Positions 9,239 to 17,068 of a stretch of 25,518 bases of DNA are shown here, piece after piece. This DNA comes from an uncultured Oscillospiraceae bacterium (GTDB taxonomy: Bacteria > Bacillota > Clostridia > Oscillospirales > Oscillospiraceae). The notes below the pieces were generated by a model. The model was given only the letters and a program-made list of their open reading frames with translations. It ran no database searches and was not told where the DNA came from. Positions within the stretch are counted from its first letter, which is position 1. Each line of letters starts with the position of its first letter. The stretch covers positions 1 through 25,518 of the forward strand of contig CAKTHQ010000033.1 in NCBI GenBank assembly GCA_934565415.1, read 5' to 3'. A program made the translations under genes and the position numbers.

Positions 9239-11143
9239 TTAGATGCCCAGCGCGGCGCGCTTCTCTTCGATGCGGGCGATCATCATGTCGCCCAGCTTGT
9301 CGATATCCTTCTCCACGGTGTACTTGGCCTCAACCCAATCGTTGACGCCATGCTCGCCGGTGAGCAGCTCGCAGATCTCGGAAGAACCGGAGACGTAGGG
9401 ATCCACACCCAGGTAGGTGTCGATACCGGTGGCCACAACGTAGTTACCGATGGAGACGGCCTTCTCGGACATCCACTCGGGAGCGCAGCCAACCAGAGGC
9501 AGCTGGGAGATCTTCAGGCCGGAATCCTTGGCCAGATCGGAAGCCAGCAGCATCATACGGGAGATATCCACGCAGGAACCCATGTGCAGCACGGGAGGAA
9601 TGTTCGCCAGCTCGCAGACGCGCTTCAGGCCTGCGCCGCAGTACTCCTTGGCCTTCTCGGGATCCATCAGGCCGGCCTTGGCGGCAGCCTGGGCGGAGCA
9701 GCCGGACACGACTACGACGATATCGTTCTCCAGCAGCTTCTTCATCAGCTCGATGTGAGCGGTGTCGGGGCGAACCTTGGGGTTGTTGCAGCCGACCATG
9801 GCCACAGCGCCGCGAAGAACACCGGAGGTGATGCACTCGATCAAAGGCTTGGTGGTGCCGAACTCGTCGACCTGGGAGTTGGCGACGCCGTCCAGAACCT
9901 TCTTGATGGCCTCCAGGGAGTAGCCCACGCGGGTCTTCTGGACCTGGTTGGGGATGTTCACCAGCTCAGGCTTCCGGTTCTTGAAGTTCTCGATAGCCAT
10001 CTTCACGATCGCCTTGGCGTTGTCACCGGCGGTCTCGGCATTGAACTGGATGAACTCGGAGTCTGGCATCCGGCAGATGGGAGAGGTGGTGATGAACTTG
10101 GTGTGGAAGCACTTGCTGAGGGGTCCCAGGGCGGGGAAGATGCACTGTACGTCTACAACAATGGCTTCGCAGGCGCCGGTGAGAACCACATTCTCCTGGC
10201 TCAGGAAGTTACCGGCCATGGGGATGCCGTGACGCATAGCCACTTCGTTGGCGGTGCAGCACACTCCGGAAACGGTGATGCCCTTGGCACCCATGCTCTT
10301 GGCGTAAGCGATCATCTCGGGATCGTTGGCGTAGTAAACGACCATCTCGGACAGGGAGGGATCGTGACCGTGAACCACAATGTTCACGTTGTCCTTCTCC
10401 ATAACGCCGATGTTGGCGGTGGAGTCAACGGGCTTGGGAGTGCCGAACATAACGTCGGAGAACTCGGTGCCCATCATGGAGCCGCCCCAGCCGTCGGACA
10501 GGCCGCAGCGCAGAGCCTGGCGGACCAGAGCCTCAGGCAGGCTGGTGTTGCCCATGTGGGTCATGTGCAGAGCGGTGGAAACTTCCCGGTCAATGGCCCG
10601 GGGCTCGATACCGGCCTCATGCCACAGCTCCTGGGTGTGCTCGGGAGCCCGCTTCAGGAACTTCTGCACGCCGAAGGGCTTGCCGTATTCCATCAGGCCG
10701 ATCTCAGCCATTTCGTGGGCCAGATCGTAGATGTCCTTGCCCTCGGTCTCCACGCCCCATTCCTTGGCGATGCGGAGCAGCTTCTCAGGATCCTTGACCT
10801 GGTAGTTGCCGCCTTCCTTGGCCTGGTACAGGGTATGCATGATCTCGCGGCCATGGTCAGAGTGGGTAGCGGAGCCGCCTGCGGTGAACCGCAGGAAGTT
10901 ACGGCCTACAATACCGTGAACATCGCAGCCGCAGATGCCCCGGGGGGCCTTGGGGGTGATGCGGCAGGGGCCCATGGAGCAGATACGGCAGCAGGTACCC
11001 TTCTCGCCGAATCCGCAGTGGGGGGTCTGGTTTTTGACACGCTGCTGCCAGGAGTCAGCGCCAACCTTCTTGCCGGTTTCCAGCAAGGAATTGGTGGCTT
11101 CTTCCATCTCTTCGACAGTGGTCAGATATGCCCAATCCTTCAA
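9239..11143 (-). CDS. cooS: Anaerobic carbon monoxide dehydrogenase, catalytic subunit (CooS/AcsA)
   Basis: The enzyme interconverts CO2 and CO at a Ni-Fe-S C-cluster. The N-terminal cysteines at 43, 51, 52, 55, 60 and 71/73 give the D-cluster and B-cluster pattern CGFGEKGTCCRICSMGPC. Downstream segments GVCCTANEV, VVDVQCIFP, GCSAQAAAK and HMGSCVDISRM carry the expected C-cluster ligands. The length is 634 residues, as usual for this family. The start is TTG at 11141-11143, placed 8 nt after a full AGGAGG; no ATG fits better. It is first in the operon, behind a near-consensus promoter. With acsB in the same operon it most likely forms the bifunctional CODH/ACS rather than a stand-alone energy-conserving CODH. 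No hydrogenase or ferredoxin gene is next to it. Confidence 0.97.
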   Translation of the reverse strand: MKDWAYLTTVEEMEEATNSLLETGKKVGADSWQQRVKNQTPHCGFGEKGTCCRICSMGPCRITPKAPRGICGCDVHGIVGRNFLRFTAGGSATHSDHGREIMHTLYQAKEGGNYQVKDPEKLLRIAKEWGVETEGKDIYDLAHEMAEIGLMEYGKPFGVQKFLKRAPEHTQELWHEAGIEPRAIDREVSTALHMTHMGNTSLPEALVRQALRCGLSDGWGGSMMGTEFSDVMFGTPKPVDSTANIGVMEKDNVNIVVHGHDPSLSEMVVYYANDPEMIAYAKSMGAKGITVSGVCCTANEVAMRHGIPMAGNFLSQENVVLTGACEAIVVDVQCIFPALGPLSKCFHTKFITTSPICRMPDSEFIQFNAETAGDNAKAIVKMAIENFKNRKPELVNIPNQVQKTRVGYSLEAIKKVLDGVANSQVDEFGTTKPLIECITSGVLRGAVAMVGCNNPKVRPDTAHIELMKKLLENDIVVVVSGCSAQAAAKAGLMDPEKAKEYCGAGLKRVCELANIPPVLHMGSCVDISRMMLLASDLAKDSGLKISQLPLVGCAPEWMSEKAVSIGNYVVATGIDTYLGVDPYVSGSSEICELLTGEHGVNDWVEAKYTVEKDIDKLGDMMIARIEEKRAALGI

Positions 11144-11217
11144 TGTGATTTCCTCCTAATTAAGTAATTCTTTCCTGATGATACGTTGGTATTGCCGAAC
11201 CGTACTGTATCGATAAT

Positions 11218-11246
11218 ATTCTACCAATTCGTTTTGGGATTGTCAA
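11218..11246 (-). promoter_or_regulatory. Promoter of cooS-cooC-acsB
   Basis: On the minus strand TTGACA (11241-11246), 17 bp, TAGAAT (11218-11223). The leader to the TTG start is about 70 nt and ends with AGGAGG. The stretch between this promoter and the terminator at 11455 is low-complexity, rich in runs of C, G and T, and holds no gene that I can support. Confidence 0.7.
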
Positions 11247-11454
11247 TCGGCTTTTTTGCTACATTTCGCTTACAACCGTCTATCCCCCCCAGGGGGTTTT
11301 TGTTGGAATCGAACATTACTCCCCCCTCCTCTCCCCTTTTGCCGACGCAACCCGGTTTTTTAGGAAGTTTTTGGGGTACCAAAGATTTTTTTCTCATTTT
11401 CCCGGGGGAAGCAAGAAAAAAAATCGGATTTTCTACCTACTTTTCAGGTGGGGA

Positions 11455-11493
11455 GAACCAAAAACGGCCCGCCCCGAAAAAATCGGGCGGGCC
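11455..11493 (-). terminator. Terminator of the GH25 gene
   Basis: GGCCCGCCCCGA (from 11466) pairs with TCGGGCGGGCC (to 11493), leaving one bulged C and a loop of A. On the minus strand a T run follows. It lies 14 bp past the stop codon. Confidence 0.88.
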
Positions 11494-11507
11494 GGAACGG
11501 CTTTCCG

Positions 11508-13040
11508 CTAGTTTGCTTCCTTCAAATACCGGGTGATACAGTACAGGGTCTGCCCTTCGTATTCCACCCGGGACCAGCCCACATCCCGGTTAATGCCGGT
11601 ACGTTTGACGGTATCCGCACTGGTGATGGTAGCCGCCACCTTACAGTCCGGGTCCTCTACCGAAGGCAGCGTCCGCAGGTTTACCTTTTCTTTGGGCGTT
11701 ACCCAATCCTCAATCTCTTCAAACTGGGTTTTGATTTCGTCGGAGTCCGTGTCCACCGGCTTGCCGTCGGAACCCAGGATTTCCAAATAGCTGGAAACCG
11801 CATAACAGGTTTGCCCCTGCCACTCCAGCCTTGACCATCCGTTCCCGCTGATGCCGGTGCGCTTGGCCTCGTCCCCGTGCTTCAGCTGACCCAGAACCTG
11901 ACTTTCCTCGTTTTCCACGGAGGGCAGGGTCCGCAGGTTCACCGCATCCTTGGCCGTGACGGTTTCCTCTACGGCTTCAAACTGGGTTTTCAGGCCATCC
12001 TCCCCACCGGAGGTACTGGGAACATAATTCAGGTCCGTAGTCAGGAAATTGGATACTGCATACAGGTTCTGCCCATTGTACACAACTCTGGACCAGCCCG
12101 CATCGCTGATGCCCGTCCGGGGTACTGCTTCTCCATTGGGCAGAGTGTACACAACGGTGCTCTCCTCCCCCTGGCTGGGCAGATCCCGCAGGTTCGTCTG
12201 GTCCTTGGCCGTTACCGTCTCTTCCACATCCCGGAAGACCATCAGGGCCTCCGGGTCCGGACCAACTTCTTCCGGCGGATCGGAATCCTTGGCAGGCTCA
12301 ATGCCACTGTAGGCAAAAAGTGCCACATTCAGGTCCACCTCCGTAGAGATGCCGGGAATTTTGGCCTCCTTTGTATACTGCCACATATCGTATTTGCCGC
12401 TGTAATAGGGTGCCGTAGTCTCCGGATAAGGCTCCGGCGGATACTGGGCCACCCAAATTTTATAGTTCTTCCGGATGCGCTCCGTCTCCCAGCGCTCCTC
12501 CAGCTCACTGGCGGAGGAATAGAACATTCCCTGGTAGCCCTGCTTTTCAATTTCCTTCAAAAAGGCCAGTGCCACATCCGTCCGCTCCTGGACGGACATT
12601 TCGCTTTGGCGGCTGCCTTCGTCGTTGTAGCCCTCGCAGTCGTAGACGATGGGATAGGTAATGGGATACTTGGCAACCAGGTCCGCCACCCATTGAGCCT
12701 CCTCCCGTGCCTCCTCAACGCTAATGGCGGTGGAGAAGAAATAGCCGCCTGCGGGCAGCCCCAGCTTTGCCGTCTCCTGTAAATTATACCGGGCGTTGCT
12801 GTCCTCTTCGATCACCCCGTCCCGGGCCGTCCGGTAGCCCAGCCGGATCATGGCAAATTTTGCCCCGGCAGCAGCCACCTTTTCCCAGTTCACCGTCCCC
12901 TGGTATTTGGCCACATCCACTCCCAGACAAACGGTTTCTACTTCCTTGATTTTTGTGCATCCGGCCAAAGTACCCAAAAGGCTTAAAAGCACCAGGGCGC
13001 CTGCCAGGAGGCGGGACCGGGCCTTTCTATCAAAAAACAT
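11508..13040 (-). CDS. GH25 muramidase lipoprotein with three SH3-like repeats
   Basis: This is a predicted cell-surface peptidoglycan hydrolase. Residues 1-28 form a lipoprotein signal ending in the lipobox L-A-G-C28. A GH25 (lysozyme, 1,4-beta-N-acetylmuramidase) domain spans about 37-245, with GVDVAKYQG at 40-48 and the catalytic D134-x-E136 in YPIVYDCEGYN. Three bacterial SH3-like repeats follow at about 270-335, 355-420 and 440-507. Each starts ETVTAKD/DWVTPKE, runs through NLR-LPS, and ends with GWSRV or GWSRL and a YAVSxxL-like strand, suggesting internal duplication and wall binding. The gene is monocistronic with its own terminator. It faces away from the FAD gene and shares a symmetrical promoter region with it. 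A role in wall turnover is likelier than phage lysis, since no phage genes or holin are near. Confidence 0.93.
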   Translation of the reverse strand: MFFDRKARSRLLAGALVLLSLLGTLAGCTKIKEVETVCLGVDVAKYQGTVNWEKVAAAGAKFAMIRLGYRTARDGVIEEDSNARYNLQETAKLGLPAGGYFFSTAISVEEAREEAQWVADLVAKYPITYPIVYDCEGYNDEGSRQSEMSVQERTDVALAFLKEIEKQGYQGMFYSSASELEERWETERIRKNYKIWVAQYPPEPYPETTAPYYSGKYDMWQYTKEAKIPGISTEVDLNVALFAYSGIEPAKDSDPPEEVGPDPEALMVFRDVEETVTAKDQTNLRDLPSQGEESTVVYTLPNGEAVPRTGISDAGWSRVVYNGQNLYAVSNFLTTDLNYVPSTSGGEDGLKTQFEAVEETVTAKDAVNLRTLPSVENEESQVLGQLKHGDEAKRTGISGNGWSRLEWQGQTCYAVSSYLEILGSDGKPVDTDSDEIKTQFEEIEDWVTPKEKVNLRTLPSVEDPDCKVAATITSADTVKRTGINRDVGWSRVEYEGQTLYCITRYLKEAN

Positions 13041-13074
13041 AGGCTTTGTTCCTTTTCTATCGATTTATGGAACC

Positions 13075-13103
13075 ATCATACCACAAAGGCCGCCATTCGT
13101 AAA
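13075..13103 (-). promoter_or_regulatory. Promoter of the GH25 gene
   Basis: On the minus strand TTTACG (13098-13103), 17 bp, TATGAT (13075-13080) preceded by TGG, which gives an extended -10. The -35 box lies in the left arm of the inverted repeat 13093-13139. Confidence 0.65.
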
Positions 13104-13139
13104 GAGAACATTTGTCTTTTCGCCGCTCTTGACGAATGG
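13093..13139. promoter_or_regulatory. Inverted repeat joining two divergent promoters
   Basis: The arm CCATTCGTAAAGAG (13093-13106) matches the reverse complement of 13126-13139 at 13 of 14 positions, with 19 bp between them. Each arm contains the -35 box of one of the two diverging promoters. A dimeric regulator bound here could control both genes together. Confidence 0.65.
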
Positions 13140-13156
13140 GAAGAATATGGTATAAT
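13129..13156 (+). promoter_or_regulatory. Promoter of the FAD-dependent oxidoreductase gene
   Basis: TTGACG (13129-13134), 16 bp, perfect TATAAT (13151-13156) with an upstream TGG (extended -10). The start codon follows after about 58 bp, with AGGAG 10-11 nt before it. Confidence 0.75.
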
Positions 13157-13214
13157 AGTTATATCTGTACCTATTTTTCCTACATTCTGGCATTTTTACA
13201 GGAGATTACGACCT

Positions 13215-14588
13215 ATGAATTACGACGTTCTGATTATCGGCGCCGGTCCCGGCGGCATTTTCTCTGCCTATGAGCTGGTTCTGCGGAACCCCAAGCTGAA
13301 AATTGGCGTGTTTGAGGCCGGCCATCCGCTGAACAAACGGTCCTGCCCCATCAACGGCACCACCGTTAAAAGCTGCATCGGCTGCAAGTGCTGCTCCATT
13401 ATGTCCGGCTTTGGCGGCGCCGGTGCCTTCTCCGACGGCAAGTACAACATCACCAACGACTTTGGCGGCACCCTGTACGAGTACATCGGCAAAAAGCGGG
13501 CCATGGACCTGATGAAGTATGTGGACGAAATCAACATGGCCTACGGCGGCGAGGGCACCAAGCTCTATTCCACCACCGGCACCAAATTCAAAAAGCTGTG
13601 CATCCAGAACGACCTGCACCTGCTGGACGCCTCCGTCCGCCACCTGGGCACCGACATCAACTATGTGGTGCTGGAAAACCTGTACGCCTATCTGAAAGAC
13701 AAGGTGGACTTCCATTTCGATACCCCCGTGCGCAGCATTGTCCAGATCGAGGGCGGATACGAAATCCACTGCGATAAAGAAAACTACACCTGCGGCCAGT
13801 GCATCGTTTCCGTCGGCCGCAGCGGCAGCAAGTGGATGGAAACCATCTGCCGGGAAATGCAGATTCCCACTCAGTCCAACCGGGTGGACATCGGTGTCCG
13901 GGTGGAGCTGCCCGCCGTGGTCTTCTCCCACCTGACCGACGAATTGTACGAAAGCAAGATCGTCTACCGGACCCAGAAGTACGAGGATAAGGTCCGTACC
14001 TTCTGCATGAACCCCAAGGGGGCCGTGGTCAACGAGAATACCAACGGCATCATCACCGTCAACGGCCACAGCTATGAGGACCCCGCCAAGCAGACCGAGA
14101 ATACAAACTTCGCCCTTCTGGTTGCCAAGCATTTCTCCGAGCCCTTTAAGGATTCCAACGGCTACGGCGAATCCATCGCCCGTCTGAGCAATATGCTGGG
14201 CGGCGGCGTCATCGTCCAGCGCTTCGGGGACCTGATCCGGGGCCAGCGCTCCACCCCCAAGCGGATGGAGGAGAGCTTTGTTACCCCCACCCTGAACGCT
14301 ACCCCCGGCGACCTGAGCCTGGTGCTGCCAAAGCGCATCCTGGACGGCATCATCGAAATGATCCACGCCCTGGATAAGATTGCCCCGGGCACCGCCAACG
14401 ACGACACCCTGCTCTACGGCGTAGAGGTCAAGTTCTACAACATGGAAGTGGAGGTAGACGAGCACCTGGAAACCAAGTACCCCGGGCTCTACATCATCGG
14501 CGACGGCAGCGGCATCACCCACTCCCTGTCCCACGCCTCCGCCAGCGGCGTCCATGTGGCCCGCCGGATTGCAGGATACGAAGGATAA
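13215..14588 (+). CDS. FAD-dependent oxidoreductase (COG2509-like)
   Basis: The 457-residue protein begins with a Rossmann FAD motif, IIGAGPGGIFSAYE, at residues 7-20, and ends with the second FAD-contact segment YIIGDGSGITHSLSHAS. GFGGAGAFSDGK at about 65-76 is typical of the uncharacterised FAD-dependent dehydrogenase group COG2509. The substrate is unknown. A cysteine cluster, C44, C54, C57, C59 and C60, sits directly before the GGAGAFSDGK segment and could be redox-active or bind a metal. ATG 13215 is the first codon after AGGAG. The gene is single, with a strong promoter and its own terminator, and diverges from the GH25 gene. I see no partner that reveals the substrate. Confidence 0.85.
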   Translation: MNYDVLIIGAGPGGIFSAYELVLRNPKLKIGVFEAGHPLNKRSCPINGTTVKSCIGCKCCSIMSGFGGAGAFSDGKYNITNDFGGTLYEYIGKKRAMDLMKYVDEINMAYGGEGTKLYSTTGTKFKKLCIQNDLHLLDASVRHLGTDINYVVLENLYAYLKDKVDFHFDTPVRSIVQIEGGYEIHCDKENYTCGQCIVSVGRSGSKWMETICREMQIPTQSNRVDIGVRVELPAVVFSHLTDELYESKIVYRTQKYEDKVRTFCMNPKGAVVNENTNGIITVNGHSYEDPAKQTENTNFALLVAKHFSEPFKDSNGYGESIARLSNMLGGGVIVQRFGDLIRGQRSTPKRMEESFVTPTLNATPGDLSLVLPKRILDGIIEMIHALDKIAPGTANDDTLLYGVEVKFYNMEVEVDEHLETKYPGLYIIGDGSGITHSLSHASASGVHVARRIAGYEG

Positions 14589-14595
14589 ACCATCG

Positions 14596-14634
14596 CGGCC
14601 CGCCCCAAGCATCAATGGGCGGGCCGTGGTTTTC
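14596..14634 (+). terminator. Terminator of the FAD oxidoreductase gene
   Basis: CGGCCCGCCC (14596-14605) pairs perfectly with GGGCGGGCCG (14617-14626); GGTTTT follows. The hairpin begins 7 bp after the stop codon. Confidence 0.85.
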
Positions 14635-14698
14635 CTGCCCCTGTGCAGAATATGCACTTTTTTGATTCTTCTCCTTCTTAATCTGTGAATACTGCCCA

Positions 14699-14727
14699 TT
14701 GCTTTTTGGAAGAATCCGGAGTATGAT
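14699..14727 (+). promoter_or_regulatory. Promoter of the aspartate aminotransferase gene
   Basis: TTGCTT (14699-14704), 17 bp, TATGAT (14722-14727). An inverted repeat, GCAAG (14739-14743) and CTTGC (14758-14762), with matching TTT/AAA inside, lies just downstream of the predicted start point and may be an operator or leader hairpin. The start codon has GGAGG 7 nt before it. Confidence 0.55.
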
Positions 14728-14790
14728 ATAAGCATTCTGCAAGTTTGAAATGTAAATCTTGCAAATCTATGTTCCGTCCGGAGGTAATCT

Positions 14791-16098
14791 ATGAAACCCT
14801 ATTCCGAAATGACCCGCGAAGAGCTGCTGGAACTAAAGGCAGCCCTGAAGGCGGAGTATACAGAATACCAGAACCGTAAGCTGACCCTGAATATGGCCAG
14901 AGGCAAGCCCAGCCAGGAGCAGCTGAACCTTTCCATGGGCATGATGGATGTGCTGAACAGCGACAGCGACCTGACCTGCGAGGACGGTACCGACTGCCGG
15001 AACTACGGCGTGCTGGACGGAATTGAGGAGTGCAAGGAGCTGATGGCCGACATGATGGAGGTCCGGCCGGACCAGGTCATTATCTACGGCAACTCCAGCC
15101 TGAACGTAATGTACGATACCGTAGCCCGATCCATGATTAAGGGCGTTATGGGGTCCACCCCCTGGTGCCAGCTGGACAAGGTGAAGTTCCTGTGCCCCGT
15201 TCCCGGCTACGACCGGCACTTTGCCATTACCGAGTATTTCGGCATTGAAATGATTAATGTGCCCATGCTGCCCACCGGCCCGGATATGGACATGGTGGAG
15301 GAGCTGGTGTCCTCCGACCCGGCCATTAAGGGCATCTGGTGCGTGCCCAAATATTCCAACCCCCTGGGCATTTCCTATTCCGATGAGACCGTCCGCCGGT
15401 TCGCCCGCCTGAAGCCCGCTGCAACGGACTTCCGCATCTACTGGGACAACGCCTACACCATCCACCACCTGTACGACCACGATCAGGATCACCTGATTGA
15501 GATTCTGGCCGAGTGCAAGCGGGCAGGGAACCCGGATTTGGCCTATAAGTTTGCCTCCACCTCCAAAATCAGCTTCCCCGGCTCCGGCATCTCCGCCCTG
15601 GCTGCCTCCGAGAATAACCTGGTGGACATCCGGGCTCAGATGAAGGTCCAAACCATCGGCCACGACAAAGTAAACCAGCTGCGCCATGTGCGATTCTTCG
15701 GCGATATTCACGGCGTCGTAGAGCATATGCGCCGCCACGCCAATATCCTGCGGCCCAAGTTTGAGATTGTTCACGAAGCCCTGGAAACCCAGCTGGGGGG
15801 CCTGGGCATCGGCACCTGGACCAACCCCAAGGGCGGCTACTTTGTCTCCTTCGACGCCCTGGACGGCTGCGCCAAGGAAATTGTTTCCAGATGCAAAAAG
15901 GCCGGTCTGATTCTCACCGGTGCCGGCGCCGCCTTCCCCTACGGCAAGGACCCCCGGGACAGCAACATCCGCATTGCCCCCTCCTTCCCCACCAATGAGG
16001 ACCTGACCTTGGCCATGCAGGTATTTACCTGTGTCGTCAAGCTGGTCAGCGTCAAGAAGTATCTGGCCGATATGGATGCCTCTCCTGCAGCTATGTAA
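14791..16098 (+). CDS. Aspartate aminotransferase, subgroup Ic type
   Basis: This PLP-dependent transaminase probably exchanges the amino group between aspartate and 2-oxoglutarate. It is 435 residues long. The PLP lysine is K259 in STSKISFPGSG, the ring-contacting D219-N220 is in YWDNAY, and the N-terminal LNMARGKPS is characteristic of the Asp_aminotransf family (PF12897, as in Corynebacterium AspT) rather than ordinary AspC. ATG 14791 follows GGAGG at normal spacing. The gene is single, between its own promoter and a terminator at 16106. Activity on other amino acids is possible. Confidence 0.9.
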   Translation: MKPYSEMTREELLELKAALKAEYTEYQNRKLTLNMARGKPSQEQLNLSMGMMDVLNSDSDLTCEDGTDCRNYGVLDGIEECKELMADMMEVRPDQVIIYGNSSLNVMYDTVARSMIKGVMGSTPWCQLDKVKFLCPVPGYDRHFAITEYFGIEMINVPMLPTGPDMDMVEELVSSDPAIKGIWCVPKYSNPLGISYSDETVRRFARLKPAATDFRIYWDNAYTIHHLYDHDQDHLIEILAECKRAGNPDLAYKFASTSKISFPGSGISALAASENNLVDIRAQMKVQTIGHDKVNQLRHVRFFGDIHGVVEHMRRHANILRPKFEIVHEALETQLGGLGIGTWTNPKGGYFVSFDALDGCAKEIVSRCKKAGLILTGAGAAFPYGKDPRDSNIRIAPSFPTNEDLTLAMQVFTCVVKLVSVKKYLADMDASPAAM

Positions 16099-16105
16099 TA
16101 TTTTT

Positions 16106-16134
16106 CCCGTCTCCTCTACAGGAGGCGGGATTTT
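16106..16134 (+). terminator. Terminator of the aspartate aminotransferase gene
   Basis: CCCGTCTCCT (16106-16115) pairs with AGGAGGCGGG (16120-16129) with one G-T wobble and a 4-nt loop, and ATTTTG follows. It lies 7 bp past the stop codon. Confidence 0.8.
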
Positions 16135-16143
16135 GCTGCCCGT

Positions 16144-16172
16144 TTGACATTTGATATTTTTTTACTTATAAT
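16144..16172 (+). promoter_or_regulatory. Perfect consensus promoter of the FmdE-like gene
   Basis: TTGACA (16144-16149), exactly 17 bp, TATAAT (16167-16172): both boxes match the vegetative sigma consensus fully. It predicts a transcript start near 16179, only about 22 nt before the ATG, with AGGAG in between. This fixes the start of the following gene. Confidence 0.9.
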
Positions 16173-16200
16173 AGGGGCAAACAAAAAGGAGACTGCCCCC

Positions 16201-16770
16201 ATGCTTCTGCTGAAATCCCAAAGCCAACGAATTCACCGTCTGTGGGCCGACTGCGTCCGCTTCCATGGCAAGCCCTGCCCGCTGCTCGCCCTGGGGGTCC
16301 GGGTCTGCGATACCGCCCTTACCAAGCTGGAGCTGACCGACCCTGCCCCGGATCGGTTGATCTGTGTTTCCGAGCATGACGGCTGCTGCGTGGATGCCAT
16401 CCAAATCGGGCTCCATTGCACCGCCGGGAAAAAACATCTGCTGTACTACAAAACCGGGCGGCTGATTTTTACGGTATACGATCTTGTAAGCGGCCGCTCC
16501 GTCCGGGTCTGCGCCAAACCGGAAATTGCCGCCACCGTTCGCTCCCGGCGGCCCCAGGATATTCTCTCAGCCCCGGAAGAACACCTATTCTACTTTGAGC
16601 AGGCCCATCCCCTGACCCACCACACCCTGGAAAAGGTCCGCAAGGCCTGCGGTGCCTCCCCGGAGGATGTTCCCAACCGCCCGGCAGGCGTTCAGGACTG
16701 CCCGGATCAGTTTCAGAAATTCGATTTGCCGGACAATGTTCTTGGCCGTCCTGCCAGAAGAAGACGGTAA
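16201..16770 (+). CDS. FmdE-like protein
   Basis: The 189-residue protein resembles the FmdE (formylmethanofuran dehydrogenase subunit E) domain: FHGKPCPLLALGVRVCDTAL at residues 21-40, then HDGCCVDAIQIGLHCTAGKKHL at about 59-80, then FTVYDLVSGRSVRV. H22, C26, C62/C63 and C73 correspond to the conserved metal- or cofactor-binding positions. In bacteria such proteins occur without methanofuran, and their function is unsettled. The C-terminal zinc-finger segment found in many FmdE proteins is absent; the tail is short and basic (RPARRRR). ATG 16201 is chosen because transcription starts near 16179 and AGGAG lies 9 nt before it. An in-frame TTG at 16144 is part of the -35 box and cannot be used. 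It is a single-gene unit with its own terminator. Confidence 0.82.
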   Translation: MLLLKSQSQRIHRLWADCVRFHGKPCPLLALGVRVCDTALTKLELTDPAPDRLICVSEHDGCCVDAIQIGLHCTAGKKHLLYYKTGRLIFTVYDLVSGRSVRVCAKPEIAATVRSRRPQDILSAPEEHLFYFEQAHPLTHHTLEKVRKACGASPEDVPNRPAGVQDCPDQFQKFDLPDNVLGRPARRRR

Positions 16771-16778
16771 CGAAAAGG

Positions 16779-16813
16779 AAGAGGCTCTGCGTGCAAGCGC
16801 AGGGCCTCTTTGT
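16779..16813 (+). terminator. Terminator of the FmdE-like gene
   Basis: AAGAGGCTCTGCG pairs with CGCAGGGCCTCTT (one mismatch) around a short loop, and TTGTT follows. It begins 9 bp after the stop codon and abuts the 3' end of the opposing flavodoxin-fold remnant. Confidence 0.8.
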
Positions 16814-16816
16814 TAT

Positions 16817-17068
16817 CGCCTTTTCAAGTGCCTGGCGGACCTGGTTCTGGGACTCCAGCAGCAGCTTTTCCACATTGCTGCCGTATATATCCAGCCCCTG
16901 GCACCGAAAGGCACAGGCTTCCGGAATCTCGAAAAAGTTTTTGCACAGGGCGTCCAGGTACCGAAAGCCGTAATCCGTTTTGATATAGCCTCCGGAGGTG
17001 GTTACATAAATCAGCCGTTTGGCCTTGCACAGTCCTTTGGGCGTGCCATTGTGATACCAAAAGGTAAT
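16817..17068 (-). pseudogene. 3' remnant of a flavodoxin-fold NAD(P)H oxidoreductase (azoreductase-like)
   Basis: One minus-strand frame reads GITFWYHNGTPKGLC, then RLIYVTTSGGYI, then DYGFRYLDALCKNFFEIPE, then CQGLDIYGSNVEKLL. This looks like the C-terminal 80 or so residues of Flavodoxin_2 proteins such as FMN-dependent NADH:azoreductases, which use FMN and NAD(P)H. The first half, with the FMN phosphate loop, is missing: upstream codons in this frame lose similarity and reach a stop near 17123. The frame also has no stop at the expected end and runs on into the FmdE terminator and gene, so the true 3' end has been lost too. No promoter or start codon fits. I infer a decayed gene truncated at both ends. 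Confidence 0.7.

Noticed and set aside
6300..11167. Long plus-strand open frames opposite acsB, cooC and cooS
   Set aside because: They are antisense shadows of genes with intact metal-ligand motifs; their translations resemble no protein family.
11284..11300. Short C-run/G-run with T tract as a plus-strand terminator
   Set aside because: CCCCC-A-GGGGG leaves a one-base loop, which cannot fold, and no plus-strand gene ends here.
13206..14735. Long minus-strand open frame opposite the FAD oxidoreductase
   Set aside because: Antisense shadow. The plus-strand gene has promoter, ribosome site, FAD motifs and terminator.
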